DNA of 17,921 bases from Gammaproteobacteria bacterium (GCA_024644505.1 JAHEHQ010000008.1:1-17921), one strand, 5' to 3'. Positions 5,578 through 13,250 are shown, numbered from the stretch's first letter. The notes: generated by a model from the letters alone, not told the origin. Made by a program: numbers and translations.

Positions 5578-8010
5578 CTACTGGCTTTGCGGTGCCTTAT
5601 TCTCCATCGCGCTGGCAGCGGGACGAAACTGTAGAGCATAAAACATATCGAGATACCGCTGTGTCTCTGTACGCTCCAGGTCTGTGACATATCGCCAGAA
5701 CCCGTAAACCCGGGATAAGGTCATCAAGCGTTCCGCGTAACGCTTCCAGGTGTATCTGGCGGCAACCCGTTTGAGTGCACCCTTGGAAATCCTGTCCCAG
5801 TAGCCTGGATCATCACCGCAGCTGGAGAAAAATTCCGCGATCTTTTCCGCGGCCTGGCCGCCGTGATTGGGATCTATATGAAATCCGGAGATGCCATCCT
5901 CGATGATCTCCAGCGGTCCTCCAAAACAGGTCGCAAACGTAGGCAGTCCCGTGCTCATTGCCTCGATGATGGTCAGGCCGAAAGCTTCGAACAGGGCGGG
6001 TTGAACGAACACCCCCCGATGATCGGCGATGAAACGATAAAGCTCCCCGTTTCTCTCCCGATCCACCTGCCCCTCCACCCAGCGAACCTGGGTATCGAGT
6101 TTGTAGCGATCCATAAGTTCATGGAAGCGCTCGATCTGTTCCCGTTCTTCGGTATCACCGGAGCGATCAGGATCGATATAACCTGACGCCACCATCAGAT
6201 TGGCCTTTTCCCGCAATACTTCGCTGCGCCCGAACCATTCGACCAGACCGATTATATTCTTGATCCGGTCCAGCCTCGCCATGGTAAAGATCAGGGGCTT
6301 ATCCGGTTCAGACAAGACACCGCGGCTCAGGCCGTCTGCATTGTCCCCGAACACCAGCTGTTCGATTTCCGGGCGCAGGTGGTGCAATCGCCGCTCCTCC
6401 TCGTCGGCAGGGAAGTAGACCATCGGATCGGCCCCCGGCGAAACGATGTTGAACTTCGGATCGTAGACATCGATGCCATGCGTCACCCGGTAAAGCCCGG
6501 GCATCGTGAAAGCGTTGTGGCTCTCGTATTGACCGATGCTCTCTTCCGTGCCCGCAATCTCCTGGTAGGTGCTGGTGATAATGAAATCCGCCTTGTTCAT
6601 GGCGATCAGATCAGCAGTGAACTGACAGGAAAAATGGTAGTGTTCCTCATTGTCCTTCCAGTAAAGATCTGAAAACAGATACTTGGTTTTCTCCAGGGCA
6701 TGGGCGATGTTGCACTGGGTGACCCCCAGATGATGTGCCATCAGGGAAGCCACCAGGTTTCCGTCGGAGTAGTTTCCTATTATCAGATCCGGCCGCCCAT
6801 CGATCTCGGCCAGCAGTTCGCGCTCCGCATCGAGGGTAAAACGTTCCAGGTACGGCCAGAGTTCAAAGCGAGAAATCCAGTGAGGAACGATACCGCCCGA
6901 TTCGTCCCTAAACGGGACCCGGAGGATTCGTGCACTGCTGGTCCCGGCGATCGGCTCTATACGCTGGTCGCAACTGGTTCCCTCGGCTTCGGGAATCAGG
7001 CGGGTGACAACCAGGATCTGGGGCTCAATCTCCAGTCCCTGTTCGTACAACCGCTGTTTCATCTCGTGTTCCAGGGCTCTCACCTGATCGAGTATGTAGA
7101 CAACCTGACCACCCGTATCCGGACGGCCCAAGACATTGGCCTGACCAAACCAACCATGCGGAGACAGGATCGCAAGAGAGAACACCATTGGGATGCGTCC
7201 GAGGAAAGCCTCCAGCATATCCGGCGACGGCGCCTCCAGAATACCCAGCAGCAGTTCCATGGTGTCTATGACCCGCAATGCCTCGCGCCCCCAGCCCGGC
7301 TCGAATCCGAGCGTACCCAGTTCATGGGCCACCTCCCCCCAGGGATGGGACGCCGGCTTTTGTGTCAGAAACTTCACCGCGCCACGCAGTGAACGGCGCA
7401 GCATTTTCACGCTGCCTATCCGGTCGTTCAACATCAGCTGCTGACCGCGGTAACTGTGCACCTGGAGAAACTCCAGCAACCGCTTGTCGCCTTTGCCGAT
7501 CTCCTCGAACAGCCGGCTCGAAAGGCGGCGGTTGAGAAATTCCACGCCCTGACCAATCGAGCGGCTTTCCTGCGGTTTGGGAAACTCCCGGGAGAAGGGT
7601 TGCAGGTCCACCTCCAACTGCCAGACATCGGTCTCTCCGGAGCCGTCCACCAACCGCTCCTTGAAGCGCAGGAACTCACTCACCGAAACCTCCTGGACAT
7701 CCATGGTGTCCAGGTGAATGGCCAGATACGCCCAACGACCGATGCGTCTGCGAATTGCCAGGTAAACCCAGTTGGCGTCGAATGCCGCTTCCTGAGTCAA
7801 TTCCATCACGTTTGCCAGCGGCGTATCCCGCAGACTGACTCCCCTTTCCCCATCACAAATCTGATGCAGGCTGTCCTGCACGTCGCTGTGGAGCAGGAAC
7901 TTCCTGTCAAGAGACAACAGGTTATGCATCACATGATGGGCATCGCTGTGATTTTCGAGCATGTAGCTGCGCAGGTCTTCGATGAATCCGGCGGTATTTT
8001 TGATATTCAA
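5578..8010 (-). CDS. Sucrose synthase
   Basis: This 810-residue protein is full length for the family. It catalyses the reversible reaction sucrose + NDP = NDP-glucose + fructose. The N-terminal regulatory region (1-270) precedes a GT-B fold with SPHGWFGQANVLGRPDTGGQ, the HALEKTKY segment, R579/K584 in RLDRIKN, and the E-x7-E motif E675/E683 in EAFGLTIIE. These are the sucrose synthase hallmarks and distinguish it from sucrose-phosphate synthase. Residues 648-654 read QVDRERN; Q and N at these spots correspond to the nucleotide-selectivity QN motif of plant enzymes. The start is supported by GGAG upstream. No sucrose-phosphate synthase, phosphatase or fructokinase gene lies nearby, so direction of use (sucrose breakdown or NDP-glucose supply for glycogen) is unknown. 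It converges on the kinase gene. Confidence 0.95.
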   Translation of the reverse strand: MNIKNTAGFIEDLRSYMLENHSDAHHVMHNLLSLDRKFLLHSDVQDSLHQICDGERGVSLRDTPLANVMELTQEAAFDANWVYLAIRRRIGRWAYLAIHLDTMDVQEVSVSEFLRFKERLVDGSGETDVWQLEVDLQPFSREFPKPQESRSIGQGVEFLNRRLSSRLFEEIGKGDKRLLEFLQVHSYRGQQLMLNDRIGSVKMLRRSLRGAVKFLTQKPASHPWGEVAHELGTLGFEPGWGREALRVIDTMELLLGILEAPSPDMLEAFLGRIPMVFSLAILSPHGWFGQANVLGRPDTGGQVVYILDQVRALEHEMKQRLYEQGLEIEPQILVVTRLIPEAEGTSCDQRIEPIAGTSSARILRVPFRDESGGIVPHWISRFELWPYLERFTLDAERELLAEIDGRPDLIIGNYSDGNLVASLMAHHLGVTQCNIAHALEKTKYLFSDLYWKDNEEHYHFSCQFTADLIAMNKADFIITSTYQEIAGTEESIGQYESHNAFTMPGLYRVTHGIDVYDPKFNIVSPGADPMVYFPADEEERRLHHLRPEIEQLVFGDNADGLSRGVLSEPDKPLIFTMARLDRIKNIIGLVEWFGRSEVLREKANLMVASGYIDPDRSGDTEEREQIERFHELMDRYKLDTQVRWVEGQVDRERNGELYRFIADHRGVFVQPALFEAFGLTIIEAMSTGLPTFATCFGGPLEIIEDGISGFHIDPNHGGQAAEKIAEFFSSCGDDPGYWDRISKGALKRVAARYTWKRYAERLMTLSRVYGFWRYVTDLERTETQRYLDMFYALQFRPAASAMENKAPQSQ

Positions 8011-8260
8011 GGCTCCGCTCCAGTATGGGGTTCAGTGATCCAAAAAACTGTTTGTCGTTCGCATTGTATAGAGGTTTTCCGGATATCTCGCCGCTGTCGT
8101 ATCGGCTGTCTCGAGCAGTTCTGGAATACCGGTCTGCAAATGACCACCAATCAATAATCCCTGAACAAAAATGTGCTTTTCCAACGGGTTGCCCATTGCA
8201 CCCTCAATCATTTACCGGCCCGGCCGTTGTATACTGGAGATCAGTGCGGAACCCTGTTAC

Positions 8261-8265
8261 AGGAG
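8261..8265 (+). promoter_or_regulatory. Shine-Dalgarno AGGAG fixing the start at 8275
   Basis: AGGAG lies nine bases before ATG 8275, while the same frame stays open upstream to 8173 without any ribosome-binding site. The signal peptide also begins at 8275, so the shorter form is preferred. Confidence 0.7.
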
Positions 8266-8274
8266 ATCACCCTC

Positions 8275-8676
8275 ATGTTGAAGATAATCCTGTCTGCCCG
8301 AATGCGCCTGATGGGGCCCCTGCTGGTCGTGCTGTCCCTGGCAGGCGTCTCCCAGCAGACATCCGCCTTCTACCGCGCGCCCGTACTACCGGAATTTACA
8401 CCGGAGGACATCGCTAAATCCTGTATCGAACTGGAACGGGAGATTGCCGCCCAGGTCCCCCTGACATATAGCTACAGGCCCGGATTTTACGAGGACCCCT
8501 ATGTTGGAGCGGCAATTTTCGTCGGAACCACCATGGCGCCCGTTGCCTATGCTCTTCTCCTCGTACCCACCTACGGTACCCTGTCTGACCGGGCCCGCAA
8601 TCAGCCGGCAGAGGAACGGATCGCGATACTTCGCAGGATAAAGGCGGAAAAACACTGCTTCGAACGGGATACTTAA
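8275..8676 (+). CDS. Small exported or membrane protein of unknown function
   Basis: Read from ATG 8275 the protein has 133 residues. It has an N-terminal signal peptide (about residues 1-31, with LMGPLLVVLSLAGVSQQTSA), a short polar region with EFTPEDIAKSCIELEREI, an aromatic stretch YSYRPGFYEDPY, and a second hydrophobic segment (VGAAIFVGTTMAPVAYALLL) that is probably a membrane helix. The charged C-terminus ends KHCFERDT. The two cysteines outside the signal peptide (SCIEL and KHCFE) flank the second hydrophobic segment. I do not recognise the family. The gene stands alone between sucrose synthase (divergent) and hupK (convergent); its TAA stop overlaps the hupK stop within TTAA, leaving no room for a terminator. 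Confidence 0.7.
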   Translation: MLKIILSARMRLMGPLLVVLSLAGVSQQTSAFYRAPVLPEFTPEDIAKSCIELEREIAAQVPLTYSYRPGFYEDPYVGAAIFVGTTMAPVAYALLLVPTYGTLSDRARNQPAEERIAILRRIKAEKHCFERDT

Positions 8677-9875
8677 CCGATTTCCAGGCTATAACCTACG
8701 CAGGGATCGATTGCACTGATCAATAGATCTGTTTTCCGCCTGAGGGCTTCAATGGATTGAGACTCGATGGCGGACAGGGCGCGCACCAGGATCCCGCGTC
8801 TGTGAAAGTTCCATTCGGTGGGAGCCAGAATCCGATAACGCCTTACAACACCCTCATCCAGTTCGACCCGGTGTATCAAACGCCCCCGGGAGGCTTCCAG
8901 TTGGGAGATGCCGGTTCCCGGAACAAGCGATCCGCAGCCCGCAGTCGGGTCTTCCAGAGATTCCCCTTCCTGTATCGCTGACCTCAGCCTGCCGGGTATT
9001 TTTGCAATCTCAATAAGACGTGCCGTGAGCCGCGGCTTCAGACCGTTACCGTATCGCCTACCCAGATTCCGCAGCAGCGGATGTTCAATCTGCCGGGTGT
9101 ACGCGGTTGTCTCCATGGCATTGCCCTGCCAGGTCGGTTGCTCGATGAATGCTTCGGCATCTGTCGCCCTGAATCGGTCTTCCAGTTCATCGATAGGCAG
9201 AAGCGGAAGGCTGGATACCTCGGCCTGGCCCAATCCGCTCAGTCCATCTTCAGCCACCCTTTTCAACATACCGGCAGCGGAAGATGCACCGCTGCTGGCC
9301 CAGTAATCCAACTGTCCCTCGGTCCCCAGAGCCAGCCAATTCTCCGGAGACTCCAAGAATATGTCTCTTCGGAGGAGATTCTCCAGTTCGTCAATCTGTG
9401 CCAGGGCCTCATCCGGCGTCTCGTTCAATCCCCCCCCACCTGGTTCAAAGATATCATCATTGGGAAACAAGCCTTTCTTAAACTGACGCATAAAGTCTGC
9501 CGCCGCAGCCAGGGTAGTCTTGCGTGGTGCGGTCCCCAGATACCCCGACCAGTCCAGTTCAATGCGCCAGAGGTGCTCCCTGGCGATCTCGGCCCAGACG
9601 ACTGCCCTTCTTGCGCGAACGATTTCCGGATGGGCCGGCTCCCCCATTGCCTGCTCCAGCGCTTCCGCTGCGGCACACCCCTGGGCGGTGCCGCAAACGC
9701 TGTAAAGCAGGGGCAGCGTCGATACGACCTGCCGGGGTGTCTTGCCGGTGAATATCCGGGGTGTGGAAAGCGGGCGTGTGGAATGAATAGTGACTGCCGC
9801 GCTGCCCTCGCCTGAGTGCTTTACCCTTATGAACAAACGGCCTTCGATGCCGCCTTTAGATGGCTCCTGAGACAT
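8673..9875 (-). CDS. hupK: Hydrogenase expression/formation protein HupK
   Basis: HupK is a large-subunit-like accessory protein for [NiFe] uptake hydrogenase assembly, thought to act as a scaffold with HupF during cofactor insertion. The 400-residue protein retains recognisable large-subunit remnants: SVCGTAQGC (C61, C67) where catalytic subunits have their first CxxC, the TEWNFHRRG segment, and DPCVGYSLEIG at the C-terminus. The last motif has C392 but tyrosine at the second metal-ligand position, so it cannot hold a NiFe centre; this is normal for HupK and argues against a real catalytic subunit. I chose ATG 9875, ten bases after the hupF stop; an in-frame start at 9938 would overlap hupF by 53 bases and add 21 unlikely residues. 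It forms an operon with hupF. Confidence 0.85.
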   Translation of the reverse strand: MSQEPSKGGIEGRLFIRVKHSGEGSAAVTIHSTRPLSTPRIFTGKTPRQVVSTLPLLYSVCGTAQGCAAAEALEQAMGEPAHPEIVRARRAVVWAEIAREHLWRIELDWSGYLGTAPRKTTLAAAADFMRQFKKGLFPNDDIFEPGGGGLNETPDEALAQIDELENLLRRDIFLESPENWLALGTEGQLDYWASSGASSAAGMLKRVAEDGLSGLGQAEVSSLPLLPIDELEDRFRATDAEAFIEQPTWQGNAMETTAYTRQIEHPLLRNLGRRYGNGLKPRLTARLIEIAKIPGRLRSAIQEGESLEDPTAGCGSLVPGTGISQLEASRGRLIHRVELDEGVVRRYRILAPTEWNFHRRGILVRALSAIESQSIEALRRKTDLLISAIDPCVGYSLEIG

Positions 9876-9885
9876 CGGAAGGATT

Positions 9886-10179
9886 CTACCAACCGCCGGG
9901 GCGACGGTCCGGTTGGGTGAGATCGGGAAACAGACCATCGATGTCTACATCGGCGTCCCCTCTGGCCAGGGCTTCCACGGCATCCAGCGCATCGTCGATG
10001 CGCCGGGCCTCCTCTTCGCTGATAACGGATCTGGCCATACCCAGGTGTTTTAAAACCCAGGTTCCCACGGGTTGGGGGCCAATCATAAGGGTTTCGATCA
10101 TCTCTTCACCATTACGCCCGCGGCACAGCGCCGAGTACTCGCGCTGTTCGACAATCTGCATGGGAATGCCTATACACAT
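9886..10179 (-). CDS. hupF: HypC/HupF family hydrogenase maturation protein
   Basis: This 97-residue protein begins MCIGIPMQI with the essential N-terminal cysteine (C2) that HypC-type chaperones use to bind the Fe(CN)2CO intermediate and the immature large subunit. QPVGTWVLKHLGMARSVI is the typical second motif. The C-terminal extension beyond the HypC core, with LFPDLTQ, is that of HupF, the paralogue that works with HupK and is implicated in protecting hydrogenase synthesised under oxygen. A GAGG sequence eight bases before the ATG supports the start. hupK follows ten bases downstream. No hydrogenase structural gene, hypABDE or hupD-type protease gene is in the window. Confidence 0.9.
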   Translation of the reverse strand: MCIGIPMQIVEQREYSALCRGRNGEEMIETLMIGPQPVGTWVLKHLGMARSVISEEEARRIDDALDAVEALARGDADVDIDGLFPDLTQPDRRPGGW

Positions 10180-10266
10180 GGATACAACCTCACAACCGTT
10201 CCCAGGCGATCACCCGGGAATACTGACTTTTCATATACACAGGCAGATACCTGATCTACCATACAC

Positions 10267-10274
10267 AGTATAAT
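10267..10274. promoter_or_regulatory. Overlapping divergent -10 boxes between hupF and the 10320 gene
   Basis: The plus strand has a perfect TATAAT at 10269-10274, 45 bases before ATG 10320. The minus strand has TATACT at 10267-10272, facing hupF. Neither has a good -35 hexamer at 17 bases (plus-strand 10246-10251 is GATACC), so an activator would probably be needed. The overlap implies that the two promoters compete. Confidence 0.35.
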
Positions 10275-10319
10275 GTTTGTCATTAAAATCAACAGCGCCC
10301 TGTAGTGGGCCCGAAGACC

Positions 10320-11234
10320 ATGAGCGATCAACCCGAGAACGGCACTCGCAGGGATTTGGACGGCAAGGAGTGCATCTTCTACGACAACTATTGGATTCGA
10401 TACTATCCGGTCCCCAGGGATACCCTCGCGAACAGAAAAGAGCAAATCGACAGCCTGACCCGCAGAACCTTCCATCACACGGAATCGGGTATCAACACAC
10501 CGGGAGAGCGTCTCGAGGTGGCCCGCGCAGCTTACCAGAGGGAATCCGACCCTGCCAGAAAGCGGGTCAATGGCGCCATGCTCGCCGGCGCCCTGTTCAA
10601 TCGGGCCACCGATATATTCACTGCGATCGTGGAGATGGAGAGCAGAGGGGTAAAACTCAGCCCCGACAATGAGCTGATGCTCCAGTGTGAGGAGTGCTTC
10701 CGACAGGCGCTGGAACTGGGCAAACAGGTCAAACATTACAGCGGCGAGGAGGGTATAGACGAACTCTGGGGTGAGCCCCTCAAAGCCTTTACCCAGCCCG
10801 TGAGCAAGATGTTCGAATCCCGCTATCGCAAGATCGCCCAGACCATGGCGGACATCGATCTGGTTACAACCCGACTCATCGAGGCCCTTAAAACCGACTC
10901 TCTGTTCGAAGGGGTCACCAGAAAACTCCATTTCCTGGCCTCTTCCGCCAAACTGCAGATCGAAACCATGAAAACGGACGATGCCTTCTTCGTCGTCTGG
11001 CCTGCCTTCATCGCCGCCAGGGAGGCTGTGGAGGCATTCGAACCCAATCCTGCGGGTGCGGATGACAATGTCCACACACGACAGCATATCGCCGAGGGTA
11101 TGAAGCTGGTCAGGGAGGGTGCCGCTCTGATCACTTATCTGTCGGAGGCCCGGGTCCCGATGCCGAAGACCACGGAGGAATTTCTTCGTCAGTGCGAGTT
11201 TTTTCAAAACGCTCAACTCAGGTCCACGGCCTGA
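10320..11234 (+). CDS. Soluble helical protein of unknown function next to hupFK
   Basis: This 304-residue protein is read from ATG 10320; a GTG at 10305 would add five residues. It has no signal peptide or membrane segment and is predicted by eye to be mostly alpha-helical. The N-terminus is ECIFYDNYWIRYYPVPRDTL, the middle contains a CEEC pair (C123, C126) within LQCEECFRQALELGKQ, and the end has the helix-rich TTEEFLRQCEFFQNAQ. I do not recognise the family. A long minus-strand frame overlaps it, but that frame has the His/Gly/Gln-rich composition of an antisense shadow, whereas this one has normal amphipathic helices. It is divergent from hupF with overlapping promoters, so a hydrogenase link is possible but unproven. 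The CEEC pair could bind metal or form a disulfide. Confidence 0.75.
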   Translation: MSDQPENGTRRDLDGKECIFYDNYWIRYYPVPRDTLANRKEQIDSLTRRTFHHTESGINTPGERLEVARAAYQRESDPARKRVNGAMLAGALFNRATDIFTAIVEMESRGVKLSPDNELMLQCEECFRQALELGKQVKHYSGEEGIDELWGEPLKAFTQPVSKMFESRYRKIAQTMADIDLVTTRLIEALKTDSLFEGVTRKLHFLASSAKLQIETMKTDDAFFVVWPAFIAAREAVEAFEPNPAGADDNVHTRQHIAEGMKLVREGAALITYLSEARVPMPKTTEEFLRQCEFFQNAQLRSTA

Positions 11235-11295
11235 TCCCCGCAGAGGACCTTGCGCCCGTTATTCGCGGATATCTATCGGAAATCGGTTTCTACCT

Positions 11296-12708
11296 TCAGG
11301 GCAGGGCATCGTTCAGCTTTTCGGCCAGTTGCTTGGGCGTAATACCGTAGGCGAACCGGCTGATAAACCGACCATCCGGCCCCAGAAAAACCATACCGGC
11401 GGAGTGATCCACCAGGTAGGTCTCCGGGTCGTTTTCGGGATCCATCACCTTTTCGTATCGGATCCGGTATTGTGACGCAACCCTGTCAATCATGGCCCGA
11501 CTCCCCGTAAGGCCAATCAGATTCAGGTCGAAATAACCCACATAGTCCTGCATCACATCCACCTTGTCCCGCTCCGGGTCTATGGTGATGAAGTAGGGCT
11601 GAATCCGATCCGCCTTCTCACCCAGCATCCTGAGAGCCAGCGACATGACCTGCAGTGAATTGGGGCAGATATCCGGACAGTTGGTGTAGCCGAAATAGAT
11701 CAGGCTGTAACGCCCGAGAAAATCGGCATCCCTGACCAGGCCACCCCGATGATCCGTGAGGATGAATCGACCACCCAGCGGATCGGTGGCCTTGGCTACA
11801 TCATTCGTTGACTTACCGGGTGGCAATCCCGCCTTCGCGCAATCCAGAATGACCTGCGTGTTGTATTTCATCAGTTGCACGTAAAGATCGGGGCCGGCCT
11901 CCATTCGGCTGCCCAACACGTCCAGTTCTCCGGTATCGACACCCAAACCCCGGATCATCAGGGGAAGCAAAGGCGCGGGATAAGAGATATCGGTAAGCAC
12001 GCAATCGAACTCACCATCCCTGATCCGGGCTCGCGCGCTCAGCAGGGTGCCCGTAACCGCCTTTCCTTCCGGCGCAGAGAGTATCTCGCCAGTATTCAGG
12101 GCATACGCCTGTTCGAAGTACTGGAGTACATCGTGATACAGCACGCCAATACCCCCCTTCAAACCCCGATAGCCATACTCTAATTCCCGATCGATCTGCT
12201 GGATGCCGGGTATAAAGGCCTTACGGTTTCGCAGATACAGGTGGGCCCGCCCGGGGTCTATATCCATCAGAATCCGGGTCAATTCGTCCAGGAGAAGAAT
12301 GGCGTTTCGGGTATCCATCCAGAAAAACGGATCCGGGCGGTTTTCGTCCCAGCGTGCCGGCAGAATCTTCAGGGCAGGCATTTCCAGCAGATTCAACACC
12401 CGGGTTTCAGAACGCCGCGCCTGCAAAACGCCGCCAAGATAGGGCTCCAGGTCCGGCCCCATCCAGACCACCAGGTCTGCATTCTCGACCTGTTTTCTGT
12501 CCTTTTCATTCAAGGGCTGACCACCGGGTGCCGAGTGCCTCAACAGATACAAGCCCTCTACGCCCTGCATCAGACCTGCCAGCAGGGAGTGAACCGGCTT
12601 GGCGGTCGCCACCACCCGGAACCCTTCGAAAGCCTGAGACCAGGGGGCCTGAATCAGCAGGAACACAAAGAGAAGCGGCAGCAATCCTCTCCGGGAAACC
12701 AGGGTCAT
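11296..12708 (-). CDS. Fusion of a degenerate ZnuA-like domain and a Sco1/SenC domain
   Basis: This 470-residue exported protein has a signal peptide at residues 1-26. Residues 30-290 follow the ZnuA metal-binding fold: VVATAKPVHSLLAGLMQGVE, NADLVVWMGPDLEPYL, YHDVLQYFEQAYAL and GELDVLGSRMEAGPDLYVQL. Of the three zinc histidines of ZnuA only H192 (YHD) remains: the HDYSLRPSD position reads GGQPLNEKD (G62) and the DPHxW position reads DPFFW (F128). Residues 305-470 are a complete Sco domain with copper ligands C344 and C348 in YTNCPDICP and H435 in VDHSAG. Sco proteins deliver copper to, or reduce, the CuA site of cytochrome oxidase. The fusion lies in one frame without a stop or shift. The gene starts within the stop of the upstream small gene (ATGA). 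Function of the fused form is inferred only. Confidence 0.85.
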   Translation of the reverse strand: MTLVSRRGLLPLLFVFLLIQAPWSQAFEGFRVVATAKPVHSLLAGLMQGVEGLYLLRHSAPGGQPLNEKDRKQVENADLVVWMGPDLEPYLGGVLQARRSETRVLNLLEMPALKILPARWDENRPDPFFWMDTRNAILLLDELTRILMDIDPGRAHLYLRNRKAFIPGIQQIDRELEYGYRGLKGGIGVLYHDVLQYFEQAYALNTGEILSAPEGKAVTGTLLSARARIRDGEFDCVLTDISYPAPLLPLMIRGLGVDTGELDVLGSRMEAGPDLYVQLMKYNTQVILDCAKAGLPPGKSTNDVAKATDPLGGRFILTDHRGGLVRDADFLGRYSLIYFGYTNCPDICPNSLQVMSLALRMLGEKADRIQPYFITIDPERDKVDVMQDYVGYFDLNLIGLTGSRAMIDRVASQYRIRYEKVMDPENDPETYLVDHSAGMVFLGPDGRFISRFAYGITPKQLAEKLNDALP

Positions 12709-13073
12709 TCTGAATCCTCGTTCGAAAAGGATTGTTCGAGGGATTGGATGGCCTCACCCACGGAGGCCGCGAAATCCGACGCCTCTGGACAGGGGTCGTT
12801 GCGCTCGATGAAAGCCAGAAAAGCGTCGTTGGTGATTTGATCGAACGCCATTCCCAGCTCCCTTCTCTTGGGCAACGTATCGACCAGGGCCTGCTTCATG
12901 CGTTGTGTCTCTTCCAGATAACGACAGTTCAGGGCCACACCGTTGAGCATGCCCAATGCCTTGATACTTTCGTACTGGCTATCCGAAACAGATCCCGAAA
13001 CGCCCGGGATCAGGATGCAGATGGCCGCACAAAAGGCGCCCATTGTATGAGTTGAGAACCTTTTCGTATTCAT
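12705..13073 (-). CDS. Small exported two-cysteine protein, partner gene of the ZnuA-Sco fusion
   Basis: This 122-residue protein has an N-terminal signal peptide (about residues 1-27, ending VSGS). The mature part is helical with ALGMLNGVALNCRYLEETQR, GMAFDQITNDAFLAFI and NDPCPEASDF; C50 and C95 are its only mature cysteines. I recognise no named family. The stop overlaps the start of the ZnuA-Sco gene by four bases, so the two are translationally coupled and probably work together in the periplasm. A disulfide between C50 and C95 could be a substrate of the Sco CxxxC thiols, or the cysteines could bind copper (inference). There is no obvious Shine-Dalgarno sequence before ATG 13073; an internal ATG at residue 11 would shorten the signal peptide unfavourably. 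Confidence 0.75.
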   Translation of the reverse strand: MNTKRFSTHTMGAFCAAICILIPGVSGSVSDSQYESIKALGMLNGVALNCRYLEETQRMKQALVDTLPKRRELGMAFDQITNDAFLAFIERNDPCPEASDFAASVGEAIQSLEQSFSNEDSE

Positions 13074-13222
13074 ATTCTAACGATATATTGGTGTGTTTTT
13101 AGCCCAATTCACTGAGGGCATTCTAGACAATCGGACGAACGGGATAACTGCCCGAGGTCAAGAGCCTGACTTCCGGCAATTTTCCGATATCGCTGTAATC
13201 AGGCATTTTCCCTCACCAACCC

Positions 13223-13250
13223 TTGAAATTTAAACGATAATAGTTATCAT
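13223..13250 (+). promoter_or_regulatory. Sigma-70-type promoter of the iron transporter operon
   Basis: TTGAAA (13223-13228) and TATCAT (13245-13250) are separated by 16 bases, each one mismatch from consensus. Initiation would be near 13257, 48 bases before the binding-protein start. The -10 box lies inside the Fur box, as expected for iron repression. Confidence 0.6.
13235..13249. promoter_or_regulatory. Fur box
   Basis: The 15 bases CGATAATAGTTATCA match the 7-1-7 Fur consensus TGATAATNATTATCA at all but two specified positions, and contain a perfect GATAA-TAG-TTATC inverted repeat. The box lies 55 bases before the ferric-binding-protein gene and overlaps its promoter, so Fe-Fur should shut the operon off under iron sufficiency. 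Confidence 0.8.

Noticed and set aside
8673..9875. Catalytic [NiFe] hydrogenase large subunit
   Set aside because: The C-terminal motif is DPCVGY instead of DPCxxC and the N-terminal CxxC is replaced by CGTAQGC, so the NiFe ligands are missing; length and linkage to hupF fit HupK.
10170..11216. Minus-strand open frame of 348 codons opposite the 10320-11234 gene
   Set aside because: Its product is rich in His, Gly, Gln and Arg with no family motif, as expected for the antisense of a helical acidic protein in GC-rich DNA. The plus-strand frame has normal composition.
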